IMG/VR virus record: IMGVR_UViG_3300021961_000543
Coordinates: 1-26,353 of that record
DNA from: a virus
Strand: one strand, 5' to 3'
Length of the DNA stretch: 26,353 nt
Shown: positions 1 through 6,538 of the stretch, piece by piece
Layout of the letters: each line of letters opens with the position of its first letter
Position numbering within the stretch: the stretch's first letter is position 1
Made by a program: the position numbers and the translations under genes
Notes under the pieces: model-generated
Seen by the model: only the letters and a program-made list of their open reading frames with translations
Database searches by the model: none
What the model was told of the DNA's origin: nothing

Positions 1-670
1 TTTGGTCGTATTCTGCGAGATATAAAGCATTAAAGAGTGCTTGTCCTCTTAATCCCTGAACAAGTTGTGCAATATTTCCTGCAAGAGTTCCAGTGTTTAA
101 AGTTACCGCAGTGAATGCAGTTCCATTTACAGTCACAGTTACATTACCGTCAGCAAGAGCAGTAAATGTAAACTGGTGAATGTGTGCCTTACCACCAGTC
201 GCACGAAGGATACCAAACTGTCCATTTGTATGAGCATACCCAATTTGGAGGGCATTTTCTTGATTGAAGAATCCTGCTCTCTGAGTAAAACCTACTGGGT
301 TATTTGAGAATGATGCAGTAAATCTACCAACAACACCTTGTCCTGGGCGATATCTAAGGAAGTTATTACTTCTTATAACACCATAAGAGTTTGCATCTGT
401 TCCACAACCAACCTTGAAAGTATTATTTTCGTGTGTTGCAATTCCACTATTAGAATACTTATAAGTCTCAAAATTTCTTGGGTCTAATCCATAAACTGCA
501 TCACCTGAAATTTTTGGTGTGAGTGGAATTGCTAAATTCTCTCCAAATGCAGATTTAGAACAAGCACTCTCATTTAGAATATTTCCATACTCATCAGCAC
601 GAAGATAAACCTCATGAAGGGTTCTTTCTTGATTTAGATAATCCTGTACTGACTTGTTCCAAATAGCCAT
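1..670 (-). CDS. Virion structural protein, 3' end beyond window (partial)
   Basis: The frame opens with ATG at 670 and stays open for 223 codons to the left edge, so the C-terminus is missing. The start (MAIWNKSVQDYLNQ) lies 3 nt after the TAA of the upstream gene, with a weak GGA about 8 nt before the ATG. Visible segments are LTPKISGDAVYGLDPRNFET near residues 60-80, then SGIATHENNTFKVGCGT, then RYRPGQGVVGRFTASF near residues 122-137, followed by GGKAHIHQFTFTA and a Thr/Val-rich beta stretch. I recall this pattern from structural proteins of marine T4-like phages; its exact place in the virion is unknown. A fibre or head-decoration role is possible. Position next to packaging genes fits late expression. 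The reading frame is certain; the function is an inference. Confidence 0.7.
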   Translation of the reverse strand, partial: MAIWNKSVQDYLNQERTLHEVYLRADEYGNILNESACSKSAFGENLAIPLTPKISGDAVYGLDPRNFETYKYSNSGIATHENNTFKVGCGTDANSYGVIRSNNFLRYRPGQGVVGRFTASFSNNPVGFTQRAGFFNQENALQIGYAHTNGQFGILRATGGKAHIHQFTFTALADGNVTVTVNGTAFTAVTLNTGTLAGNIAQLVQGLRGQALFNALYLAEYDQ

Positions 671-673
671 AAA

Positions 674-988
674 TTAAATCCATTCTAGTTTTGATGGGTG
701 ATATCTATTTACCTTTGTGATGTTGGTGTTTTTTGGTGATGCTGGATAGATGTTGTGAACAACTGCTCCAGGATATTCTTTTTGAAGTTGCTCTGCTAAA
801 TCTTGCTTAGAAGGAATGCCACTCTCAGACACCATATCAATTCTATAAATGCTTCCTTGCCAAACAAAGTCAGCAGAAAATTCTTCCCCAACTTGCTGTT
901 GCTGTTGTGATGCTCCAATGTTCAAGGTTCCATTAAAGTCTCCCTGAATAGTAATGCTCTCTGAAATAAACTCTTTGTAACTTTTCAT
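674..988 (-). CDS. Small conserved-looking hypothetical phage protein
   Basis: A 104-residue protein starting MKSYKEFISESITIQGDF and ending NRYHPSKLEWI. I take ATG at 988 as the start: it follows the upstream TGA by one base (TGATATG) and has a GGA 9 nt upstream. A longer form needs a GTG at 1039 and would overlap the upstream gene by 50 nt. A Gln-rich stretch (SQQQQQVGEE) separates two parts, and the second half (YPGAVVHNIYP) looks compactly folded. I recall small proteins with the same beginning and the same KLEWI ending in marine T4-like phages, always of unknown function. There is no signal peptide or membrane segment. It lies between the DUF6321 gene and a structural gene, so it is probably expressed late. 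Confidence 0.7.
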   Translation of the reverse strand: MKSYKEFISESITIQGDFNGTLNIGASQQQQQVGEEFSADFVWQGSIYRIDMVSESGIPSKQDLAEQLQKEYPGAVVHNIYPASPKNTNITKVNRYHPSKLEWI

Positions 989-989
989 A

Positions 990-1928
990 TCAGCAATTCC
1001 AAGCTCTAAGGGACTTATTGATTCTTGAATCTGGATCACTAGCAGTTTTCTTACTAGTAAGTTTTGCCTTCATTCCTTGCATTCTTGCACAGAAAGATGC
1101 TCTTCTGGGATTTCCAACTTTCTTAGAAGGTGCTTTAAGGTCAGATCCAGGATTCTCCCTTTCATAAGACTTTCTTCCCTTTTCATTCAGACCACCCTCT
1201 TTATTCTTTCCTTCCTTTCTTTGCCATGCAGCAACTTCAGTCATGAACTGATTATAGGACTTGACTCCTTCAACATTTAAAGTCTTGGGGTATCCCTTCT
1301 CTCCTGGTTTCTTGGGAGGAAGACCTTTCTCTCTGCGTGCATGAATATTATCCCAGAGACCTTTCTTCTTTTCTAATACAAATTCTTCCTTATTTGTATA
1401 TCCTGCAGCAGCATCCATGTTATGCTCAGTATCAGTAATTTTTGCTTGCATCCATGCTGGAATATTCTTTTCTTTTTTACCAAGTCTCTTTTGTAAAGTC
1501 TTGATATCTTTTGCAGCACTGCTCAACTGAGACTGTGCCATGGCAACTTCATGATCTTTTTCTTCACCAAGTTCTCCAAGTGCTTTTGCCTTACGAACTT
1601 TATTAGGTCTTAATCGACCACCATATCCAGTTTCTCCATCAGCAGCATTACGTCTTGCTTCTCTTTCTGGTGCTTTCTCTGGATTATGGATACCTGCTCT
1701 GCGAGTGGGAGAAGTCTTTTCTGCCTCTCTCTTTGCTTTTTGTTTTTGGCGACTTCTTTGTTGTTTGAAGACCTTCATTGTCATCCCTTCACCAATATCT
1801 AACTTACTGGTGGTATACTTGTCCCACATTTCAGGACCCCAAGCACATTCTTCTCTGGTCTCATTTTTCTTGCAGAGAAGACAATACTTGGTATCTATAT
1901 CATATTGTTTTTTTACTGCAGGATCCAT
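990..1928 (-). CDS. Basic DUF6321-type protein with Cys-containing N-terminus
   Basis: A 312-residue, very Lys/Arg-rich protein. The C-terminal 75 or so residues (KEGGLNEKGRKSYERENPGS, then GNPRRASFCARMQGMKAKL, ending SLRAWNC) match the domain I know as DUF6321, which is frequent in marine phages and has no assigned function. The N-terminus has Cys16, Cys19 and Cys28 (CLLC...EECAW), which could form part of a metal site, although a clear fourth ligand is not evident. A low-complexity basic stretch follows (about residues 50-110), then a segment with WMQAKITDTEHNMDAAAGY near residue 160. Hypothetically it binds DNA or is a head-internal protein; the sequence does not settle this. It starts 10 nt after the gp16 stop, which places it in the packaging region where gp17 would be expected nearby. 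The Shine-Dalgarno is weak. Confidence 0.8.
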   Translation of the reverse strand: MDPAVKKQYDIDTKYCLLCKKNETREECAWGPEMWDKYTTSKLDIGEGMTMKVFKQQRSRQKQKAKREAEKTSPTRRAGIHNPEKAPEREARRNAADGETGYGGRLRPNKVRKAKALGELGEEKDHEVAMAQSQLSSAAKDIKTLQKRLGKKEKNIPAWMQAKITDTEHNMDAAAGYTNKEEFVLEKKKGLWDNIHARREKGLPPKKPGEKGYPKTLNVEGVKSYNQFMTEVAAWQRKEGKNKEGGLNEKGRKSYERENPGSDLKAPSKKVGNPRRASFCARMQGMKAKLTSKKTASDPDSRINKSLRAWNC

Positions 1929-1938
1929 TGCACAAATA

Positions 1939-2367
1939 CTACTCTTCTGTATTATTTAGAAGACCTTGTTTTATAAGTTTGGATAGTTCTGCTGTGGATC
2001 CAACAAAAAGTGAGTTGTTGACTGTTGTTGGTCCCTTCTTAGATGGTGCATCAAGATCCTTCATTTTCTTTTGAAGATCTAGTAGTTTATCACTGACATC
2101 ACCAACTGATTTGATAAGTTGCCCAGCAACCTCAAATGCTCTTGGATGACCAGATTCTTGAGCAATTTCTAATATACCATCAATTGCTTCTTGACCTTTA
2201 CTAATTAGATTATAAAGATTTGCTCTTGTATAATCATAATCTTTTTGTGGATCTTCTGGAACTTCAGGTTTTTTTGATGGAACAGACTCCACCTCCACCA
2301 GACTTGTTTCAATGTCTAGTGCTTGTTCAATAGGTTCGTATTTTTCTTCCATATCAAATGTCAACAT
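1939..2367 (-). CDS. 16: gp16, terminase small subunit
   Basis: This is the small terminase subunit, which regulates DNA recognition and the large-subunit motor (gp17) during packaging into the prohead. By memory it aligns with T4 gp16: YDYTRANLYNLISKGQEAID corresponds to the T4 YGVVRRNMHF region, a central helical part follows (GHPRAFEVAGQLIKSV, then LLDLQKKMKDL), and the end NNSLFVGSTAELSKLI corresponds to T4 NATVFMGSPTELMDEI. The Pro-rich acidic N-terminus is variable. I chose the ATG at 2367 because AAGGA sits 4 nt before it. This overlaps the gp15 end by 14 nt. The ATG at 2352 directly after the gp15 stop (TGATATG, protein MEEKYEPIEQ) is a real alternative, whereas the GTG at 2385 has no ribosome site. 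Translation is probably coupled to gp15. Confidence 0.88.
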   Translation of the reverse strand: MLTFDMEEKYEPIEQALDIETSLVEVESVPSKKPEVPEDPQKDYDYTRANLYNLISKGQEAIDGILEIAQESGHPRAFEVAGQLIKSVGDVSDKLLDLQKKMKDLDAPSKKGPTTVNNSLFVGSTAELSKLIKQGLLNNTEE

Positions 2368-3208
2368 CAGTTCCTTGTGAATCACTATAAGTCTTAAAGT
2401 CTACAAATTCTTCTATCATATCATTAAATCCAAAGTCATCTCCAAACTCAATTAGTTGATCGTCAGTGGAATCAATGATACCATCATTATTATAATCTTC
2501 CAATGCTTTAGGTGTAACTGTATATCTAATTTCCCTCTTAGCAGTTCTAAGAGCATCAGTTGCATAGTCAACCTGAACTTTCTTAATGAGTCCTTGATCA
2601 TCCTGAGGAATCTCATTGAAGAGATAAGTTTTTGCAGTAAAATTCAGTGTATATGTAATCAATCTTCTAGTTGTATAATCTCCCTCATAATCATCTCTGA
2701 ACCCAACTCTATTGAGAATAACTGGAATATCTCTCTTCTCCCCAATAGATGGAATCATGTTCACGGTTACATTGAATGATGGTTGGAAGTATGGTAAAAT
2801 CTGTTCAACTATTTGCAGAACATCATCCTGAACTTTTGCCAGAATATTTAATTCAAATCCTATATTATAAGGAACTGGCATGTATACTCTTTTATATGAG
2901 GATCCATCTGATGCTTCTGCAGTTTTAAATGTTTGGATTGCAGATGCTTTTCTAGTTGGATCATAATCAATGGATACCATTTCAAATGACATTCTAGGCA
3001 AAGTTATAGCAACCTTTCTATCTCCAGATTGATTCTGTTCTAGTCTTGCTAAGAATTTTTGAACAGGACCATATGCCAAAGGAACTTTGAGTACAGACAA
3101 TGGATTATCACTTTCATCAAAATGCCTAATCTGAATATTGTTGAATAATGTACCAAAAGCAATTACAGTCTTGCTTATGGATTTATGATAAAAATAATTG
3201 CCAAGCAT
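2354..3208 (-). CDS. 15: gp15, tail terminator / proximal tail sheath stabiliser
   Basis: This is a homologue of T4 gp15, the hexameric ring that closes the top of the tail tube and sheath and joins the tail to the neck. The 284-residue protein (T4 about 270) starts MLGNYFYHKSISK, like T4 MFGYFYNSSF, and contains FNNIQIRHF, then the strongly conserved VLQIVEQILPYFQPSFNVTV at about residues 130-150, then KRDIPVIL and TRRLITYTLNFTAK. The start is secure: AAGGA lies 9 nt before the ATG. Unlike T4 gp15, the C-terminus holds an EF-hand/dockerin-like loop, DYNNDGIIDSTD (residues 238-249), followed by EFGDDFGFNDMIEEF. A TTAAATAG promoter-like motif lies 20 nt upstream. The gene is followed by, and slightly overlaps, gp16. 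Confidence 0.92.
   Translation of the reverse strand: MLGNYFYHKSISKTVIAFGTLFNNIQIRHFDESDNPLSVLKVPLAYGPVQKFLARLEQNQSGDRKVAITLPRMSFEMVSIDYDPTRKASAIQTFKTAEASDGSSYKRVYMPVPYNIGFELNILAKVQDDVLQIVEQILPYFQPSFNVTVNMIPSIGEKRDIPVILNRVGFRDDYEGDYTTRRLITYTLNFTAKTYLFNEIPQDDQGLIKKVQVDYATDALRTAKREIRYTVTPKALEDYNNDGIIDSTDDQLIEFGDDFGFNDMIEEFVDFKTYSDSQGTDVDI
2372..2376 (-). promoter_or_regulatory. Ribosome binding site deciding the gp16 start
   Basis: AAGGA lies inside the end of the gp15 gene, 4 nt before the ATG at 2367. It favours that start over the GTG at 2385 (no site) and the ATG at 2352 (19 nt away, though that one could be used by coupling after the gp15 stop). Confidence 0.4.
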
Positions 3209-3217
3209 TTTAAAAGA

Positions 3218-3222
3218 TCCTT
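3218..3222 (-). promoter_or_regulatory. Strong ribosome binding site of gp15
   Basis: AAGGA is placed 9 nt before the gp15 ATG. It is the best Shine-Dalgarno in the window; most other genes here have only weak GGA or AGG matches. Confidence 0.5.
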
Positions 3223-3228
3223 AATATA

Positions 3229-3236
3229 CTATTTAA
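3229..3236 (-). promoter_or_regulatory. T4-late-like promoter motif upstream of gp15
   Basis: TTAAATAG on the minus strand keeps the TAAATA core of the T4 late consensus TATAAATA. It sits 20 nt before the gp15 ATG, in one of the few intergenic gaps, and the AAGGA ribosome site lies between them. In A+T-rich DNA such a match can occur by chance; the recurrence at other gene starts is what supports it. Confidence 0.35.
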
Positions 3237-3240
3237 TAAA

Positions 3241-3369
3241 TTAAACTGCCACAGTGGATAGATTTCCAGAATCATCAACTATTAATCTATACTGTGTTCC
3301 ATTTGGAGAAGTTAATACTACACCAGTGGATGTATCAGTACCAACATTTACATCTCCACTTGAAGTCAA
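3241..3369 (-). CDS. Orphan fibre-tip-like peptide, out of frame behind G9
   Basis: The reading frame after the fibre stop encodes 42 residues, LTSSGDVNVGTDTSTGVVLT continuing SPNGTQYRLIVDDSGNLS and TVAV-stop, which read like a real phage fibre C-terminal or tip segment. There is no in-frame ATG after the G9 tract. The only nearby start is TTG at 3369-3367, with AAAG and the G run acting as a possible ribosome site. The same frame is open upstream to an ATG at 3438 inside the fibre gene, but those residues look like an out-of-frame reading of the fibre. Possibilities are a separate small protein with a TTG start, a fibre extension reached by frameshifting, or an assembly or sequencing error near the homopolymer. 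The coding character is fairly clear; how it is expressed is unknown. Confidence 0.45.
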   Translation of the reverse strand: MTSSGDVNVGTDTSTGVVLTSPNGTQYRLIVDDSGNLSTVAV

Positions 3370-3370
3370 T

Positions 3371-3379
3371 CCCCCCCCC
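3371..3379 (-). repeat. G9 homopolymer between fibre stop and tip cassette
   Basis: There are nine consecutive G on the minus strand, preceded by AAA and starting 6 nt after the fibre TAA. Other C or G runs in the window that I noticed reach only six. Such tracts are prone to length change by polymerase slippage and to sequencing error. It could also serve as an unusual Shine-Dalgarno for the TTG at 3369. Confidence 0.7.
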
Positions 3380-3385
3380 TTTATA

Positions 3386-6300
3386 TTAGATATGATTCTT
3401 GATCTGAACAGCAAGTGATCCAGTATCAACAGCAGCATCGTTACTCTGTCTGTTTATTGCCAGATCAACGTGAGTAGTGGATCTGGCAATACCAACATAA
3501 GAAGCAAATCCTTGATCCATACCTTGAGATAAGACATAATAATCATTTGCATTTGTGTATGAACTTGCGAAACTTACACGATAATTACCACTAGACTGTT
3601 GAGATACAGTCACACCAGAGGTTCCTCTCCAGGTTGGGGATTCACCTAAGGCAATTTCACCATACTTATCGCCAGGTGGATTTACAACAGATGAAAGTGT
3701 TCCAGTAATTGGAAGTTGAGTTGTTGGTGGAGTGAAGGTTGCGTAAGTATTAATTCCAATAGAGTTATATCTTTGTCCAGCAGTTCCAACACCACAAGAA
3801 ATTCTTACATCATCAAAGATAGCATCAAGAGAAACCTGATTCCAAGTGCTGCTGTTGATAACAGGAGTATTTGCTCCAAATGCCGCACCAAATCCCAATC
3901 CAGCACCATTTACATGAAGAATATCATTATCAATGAGTGCGTCGTTAATGGTATTTGCAACTTCAGTGCCATTAATATATAAGTGTATAGATCCATTATC
4001 TCCTTCTCTTACTAGTGCATAATGTGCCCATTTATCAACATAATTGTTATTAAAAGTGGTAACACTTAGTTGATGTAGTATTGTACTAGTACCATTTTCA
4101 TTAGACCAAATAAATGATACAACTGAACCATTATTAGCATAACCGAAAGTCCAGTTTCCACTAGTATTGGTAGTTGAAACTTGAGAGATTATACTAGTGT
4201 AGTTACCAGTTGGAGGAGCAGAATCGTGATTTATCCAAAACTCAATTGTCCAAGAACCAGTAAAATCATACTCACTTCTGTAAGCATAAGAAACACCTAT
4301 GCCTGAAACAGATCCTCCGCTACTATCATTTCTATAAGCACCAGTTCCAATAGTAGCTGCAGCCCCTACAATAGTTGAACCAGCACTTACATAAACAGGA
4401 GTTGCTCCAAACTTTGCATCAGTGAAATCATCATCAAAAGTTGCTCTGAAGACAACATTATCCCATTCCGTATCTGCTGGAACAGTAACTGGTGTTCCAC
4501 TGGAAAGAACAAACTCCCTCCAAGCACTTCCATCATAGTAGAATGGAGCACCACCGATTTGTTTGATTTCTCCAGCAACTCCTGAGGTTCCTACGATTGT
4601 TGCATTATTTGTCGCTAAGGTTACTCCACCATCAATGGAGATAGTTCCACCTACTGATACATTTGATGATAAGGTAGAAACACCAGAAACACTCAACTCA
4701 TTTGTAAATGTAGTTCCACTAACCGTTACACCAGCACCAATAGTTTCAAACTTTTTAGAACCACTGTAATAGATATTTACTGCACCACCAGAAGTGGCAT
4801 CTAGCATGTTTACACCACCAACTGCATCAACAACAAAGTTGTTGCTTTGAATGGTTAAACTATTACCAGTATGAGTTATCTCAGCATAATTGAATGATCC
4901 AAATGTTCTATTCCTTATATAAAGATCATTATCATTACCAAGTCTTATTTCATCATCATCACCAAGGTTTAAATGAGTTTGAAGATTAACTTGTCCTTGG
5001 AATGTAGAAACACCAGATACATATAAGTTTGTTGATGAAGTGATTCCAGTAACCTTAACTCCAGTATTAGTTGTCTCAAATTTCTTAGAATTGTCATAAT
5101 AAAGATCATTGGAAGAATTTCTGGCAAATTGTGCTAATACTTCAGATCCTGAAGACCCTCTTAAAGTTATTATTTCATTTTGAATGTTTAATATTCCAGT
5201 TCCTATCCCATTAATGATATTATTCCCACTTCCAGAATCATGATAAATTTCTAAGTCATTTCCATTACCAAAACGAACTTTTATATCATCAGCAAAATCT
5301 ATTCCAGAGGACACATTAAATGCACCTTGAGGACCAATAACTCCTTGGAATCCTTGAGCACCTTGTGGTCCTATAACACCTTGAGGTCCTTGTGGTCCAA
5401 TTCCTTGAGGACCTTGAGGACCTATAACACCCTGAGGTCCTTGAATACCTTGAGGACCTCCTGGCAAACCATCATTGCCCTGTGGACCTATTACACCAGG
5501 GGATCCTTGAACTCCTTGTGCTCCTTGGTCACCTTGAGCACCTACAACTCCAGGGGCACCCTGAATTCCCTGGGATCCTGTAGGTCCCTGTGGACCTCTC
5601 AATCCTTGAGGACCTGTTCCTTGTGGTCCCTGATAACCTTGTGCTCCTTGAGATCCTTGAGGTCCCTGGAATCCTTGGAATCCTTGAACACCTTGAGGTC
5701 CTCTAAATCCTTGTGCACCTTGAACACCTTGTGCTCCTTGGAATCCAGCATTTCCTTGAGGTCCTCTAATTCCTTGAACTCCTTGTGCTCCTTGGGGTCC
5801 AATTCCCCCCTGAGGACCAAGTGCACCCTGTTCTCCACCCGATCCTGTATTTCCCTGAAATCCCTGAGATCCTTGAGGTCCTATAGAACCTTGAGGTCCA
5901 AAAAATCCAACTTCAACTATATTAATTGTCCCCTGCATAGCAGAGTGATTTTCACAAATATAATATAAAGTAGATGGAGCATCATTGGGAACAGTGAATG
6001 TTAAAGTTCCATCTTGAACACCATTATTTTCTGTCCCTATATCATAAGAACTAGAAATTCCAGTAACTGGATCAGTTTTAATCCAGAAAGGATGTCCAAT
6101 TGCATTTACCCTAAAAGAATATGTAAATCCTCTTATTAATTTTAAATCTGGATTTGTTGAAATTCCAAGAACTGAAGGATCAAATAAAAATGCACTAGAT
6201 CCATCATTAGTTACATCAAAAGATATACCACCAATACTTCCTTGGGGTCCAATAAGACCCAAATCTCCCTGAACACCTTGAGGTCCAACTGAACCTTGTG

Positions 6301-6511
6301 GACCTAAAATTCCCTGTGCACCTTGAACACCTTGAGGTCCTATAACACCTTGTGCTCCAGTAGCTCCTTGAAATCCTGTGAGATTTACACCATCACCAAA
6401 GGTGGTGTAAATCTCAGTAAAATTTGCATTTATTTTAGAGGCACCTGCAGAAAGACTATCACCATTGCCATCATTTGGTGTAACTCCTGTAGATATTATT
6501 TGCTTTGCCAT
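3386..6511 (-). CDS. Collagen-like fibre protein with cupredoxin-like and LamG-type domains
   Basis: This 1041-residue fibre probably projects from the neck or tail and contacts the host. The order of parts is: residues 1-44, an anchor-like motif common at the N-terminus of marine phage fibres (MAKQIISTGVTPNDGNGD then ASKINANFTEIY); 46-95, a first Gly-X-Y collagen block; 96-200, a cupredoxin-like insert with GHPFWIK (His140) and YYICENHSAM (Cys186, His189, Met192); 204-398, a long collagen block rich in GPQG and GAQG; 405-612, two related beta modules (GNGNDLEIYH and GNDNDLYIRN, each followed by SKKFET and later VSGVST); 682-910, a LamG/concanavalin-like domain (FRATFDDDF, WTIEFWINHD, WAHYALVREG, IHLYINGTE); 940-1041, a C-terminal beta domain. 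It lies between gp14 and gp15. A CTAAATAA promoter-like motif is 19 nt upstream; there is no clear ribosome site. Fibre identity is strong; attachment site and receptor are unknown. Confidence 0.85.
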   Translation of the reverse strand: MAKQIISTGVTPNDGNGDSLSAGASKINANFTEIYTTFGDGVNLTGFQGATGAQGVIGPQGVQGAQGILGPQGSVGPQGVQGDLGLIGPQGSIGGISFDVTNDGSSAFLFDPSVLGISTNPDLKLIRGFTYSFRVNAIGHPFWIKTDPVTGISSSYDIGTENNGVQDGTLTFTVPNDAPSTLYYICENHSAMQGTINIVEVGFFGPQGSIGPQGSQGFQGNTGSGGEQGALGPQGGIGPQGAQGVQGIRGPQGNAGFQGAQGVQGAQGFRGPQGVQGFQGFQGPQGSQGAQGYQGPQGTGPQGLRGPQGPTGSQGIQGAPGVVGAQGDQGAQGVQGSPGVIGPQGNDGLPGGPQGIQGPQGVIGPQGPQGIGPQGPQGVIGPQGAQGFQGVIGPQGAFNVSSGIDFADDIKVRFGNGNDLEIYHDSGSGNNIINGIGTGILNIQNEIITLRGSSGSEVLAQFARNSSNDLYYDNSKKFETTNTGVKVTGITSSTNLYVSGVSTFQGQVNLQTHLNLGDDDEIRLGNDNDLYIRNRTFGSFNYAEITHTGNSLTIQSNNFVVDAVGGVNMLDATSGGAVNIYYSGSKKFETIGAGVTVSGTTFTNELSVSGVSTLSSNVSVGGTISIDGGVTLATNNATIVGTSGVAGEIKQIGGAPFYYDGSAWREFVLSSGTPVTVPADTEWDNVVFRATFDDDFTDAKFGATPVYVSAGSTIVGAAATIGTGAYRNDSSGGSVSGIGVSYAYRSEYDFTGSWTIEFWINHDSAPPTGNYTSIISQVSTTNTSGNWTFGYANNGSVVSFIWSNENGTSTILHQLSVTTFNNNYVDKWAHYALVREGDNGSIHLYINGTEVANTINDALIDNDILHVNGAGLGFGAAFGANTPVINSSTWNQVSLDAIFDDVRISCGVGTAGQRYNSIGINTYATFTPPTTQLPITGTLSSVVNPPGDKYGEIALGESPTWRGTSGVTVSQQSSGNYRVSFASSYTNANDYYVLSQGMDQGFASYVGIARSTTHVDLAINRQSNDAAVDTGSLAVQIKNHI
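5318..5902 (-). repeat. Collagen-like Gly-X-Y repeat, main block
   Basis: About 195 residues of nearly continuous Gly-X-Y triplets (GPQG, GAQG, GVQG, GFQG), read on the plus strand as many copies of CCTTGAGGTCC-like units. A few interruptions break the triplet phase (QGTGPQG, LPGGPQG, QGIGPQG). The region should form a trimeric triple-helix shaft, and its DNA repeats invite length changes by recombination. Confidence 0.85.
6227..6376 (-). repeat. Collagen-like Gly-X-Y repeat, first short block
   Basis: About 50 residues of Gly-X-Y (GFQGATGAQGVIGPQG onward) follow the N-terminal anchor of the fibre and are separated from the main collagen block by the cupredoxin-like insert. Confidence 0.8.
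6379..6416. repeat. 13-bp perfect inverted repeat within the fibre gene
   Basis: The arms TGAGATTTACACC (6379-6391) and GGTGTAAATCTCA (6404-6416) are perfect reverse complements around a 12-base centre that can itself pair ACC with GGT around AAA. The element encodes the end of the N-terminal anchor (EIYTTFGDGVNL) and stops exactly where collagen begins. No U-run follows, so it does not look like an intrinsic terminator. Confidence 0.75.
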
Positions 6512-6530
6512 TATAAGCGCACAGTTTATT

Positions 6531-6538
6531 TTATTTAG
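6531..6538 (-). promoter_or_regulatory. T4-late-like promoter motif upstream of the fibre gene
   Basis: CTAAATAA on the minus strand, 19 nt before the fibre ATG and directly after the gp14 stop. The identical octamer occurs before gp13. It contains the TAAATA core of the T4 late consensus. Confidence 0.4.

Noticed and set aside
989-1039. GTG at 1039 as the start of the small gene ending at 674
   Set aside because: It would overlap the DUF6321 gene by 50 nt; the ATG at 988 directly follows the TGA and matches the usual MKS-type start of such proteins.
1077-2074. Several overlapping plus-strand frames of 67-98 codons
   Set aside because: They are antisense to the DUF6321 and gp16 genes, have no ribosome sites and resemble no protein I know.
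2368-2385. GTG at 2385 as the gp16 start
   Set aside because: No ribosome site lies before it, and the extra residues (MIHKEL) overlap gp15 further; the ATG at 2367 has AAGGA upstream.
3370-3438. ATG at 3438 as the start of a 65-residue protein leading into the tip cassette
   Set aside because: The first 20 residues (MLLLILDHLLF...) are an out-of-frame reading of the fibre end. Only a weak AGAG precedes the ATG, so I kept only the part after the G tract as supported coding.
5318-5902. Regularly spaced short repeats that might suggest a CRISPR array
   Set aside because: The repeats are 9-base multiples in one open frame that encodes Gly-X-Y; there are no unique spacers of constant length.
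5327-5968. Long plus-strand reading frame rich in Leu, Ser, Arg and Thr
   Set aside because: It is the antisense reading of the collagen Gly-X-Y repeats; its periodic composition comes from the repeat and no ribosome site or family pattern supports it.
5912-6226. The cupredoxin-like segment as a phage-borne plastocyanin (host-derived metabolic gene)
   Set aside because: It is in frame inside a fibre gene between collagen blocks, with no signal peptide or separate start, so it is a structural domain and not an electron carrier gene.
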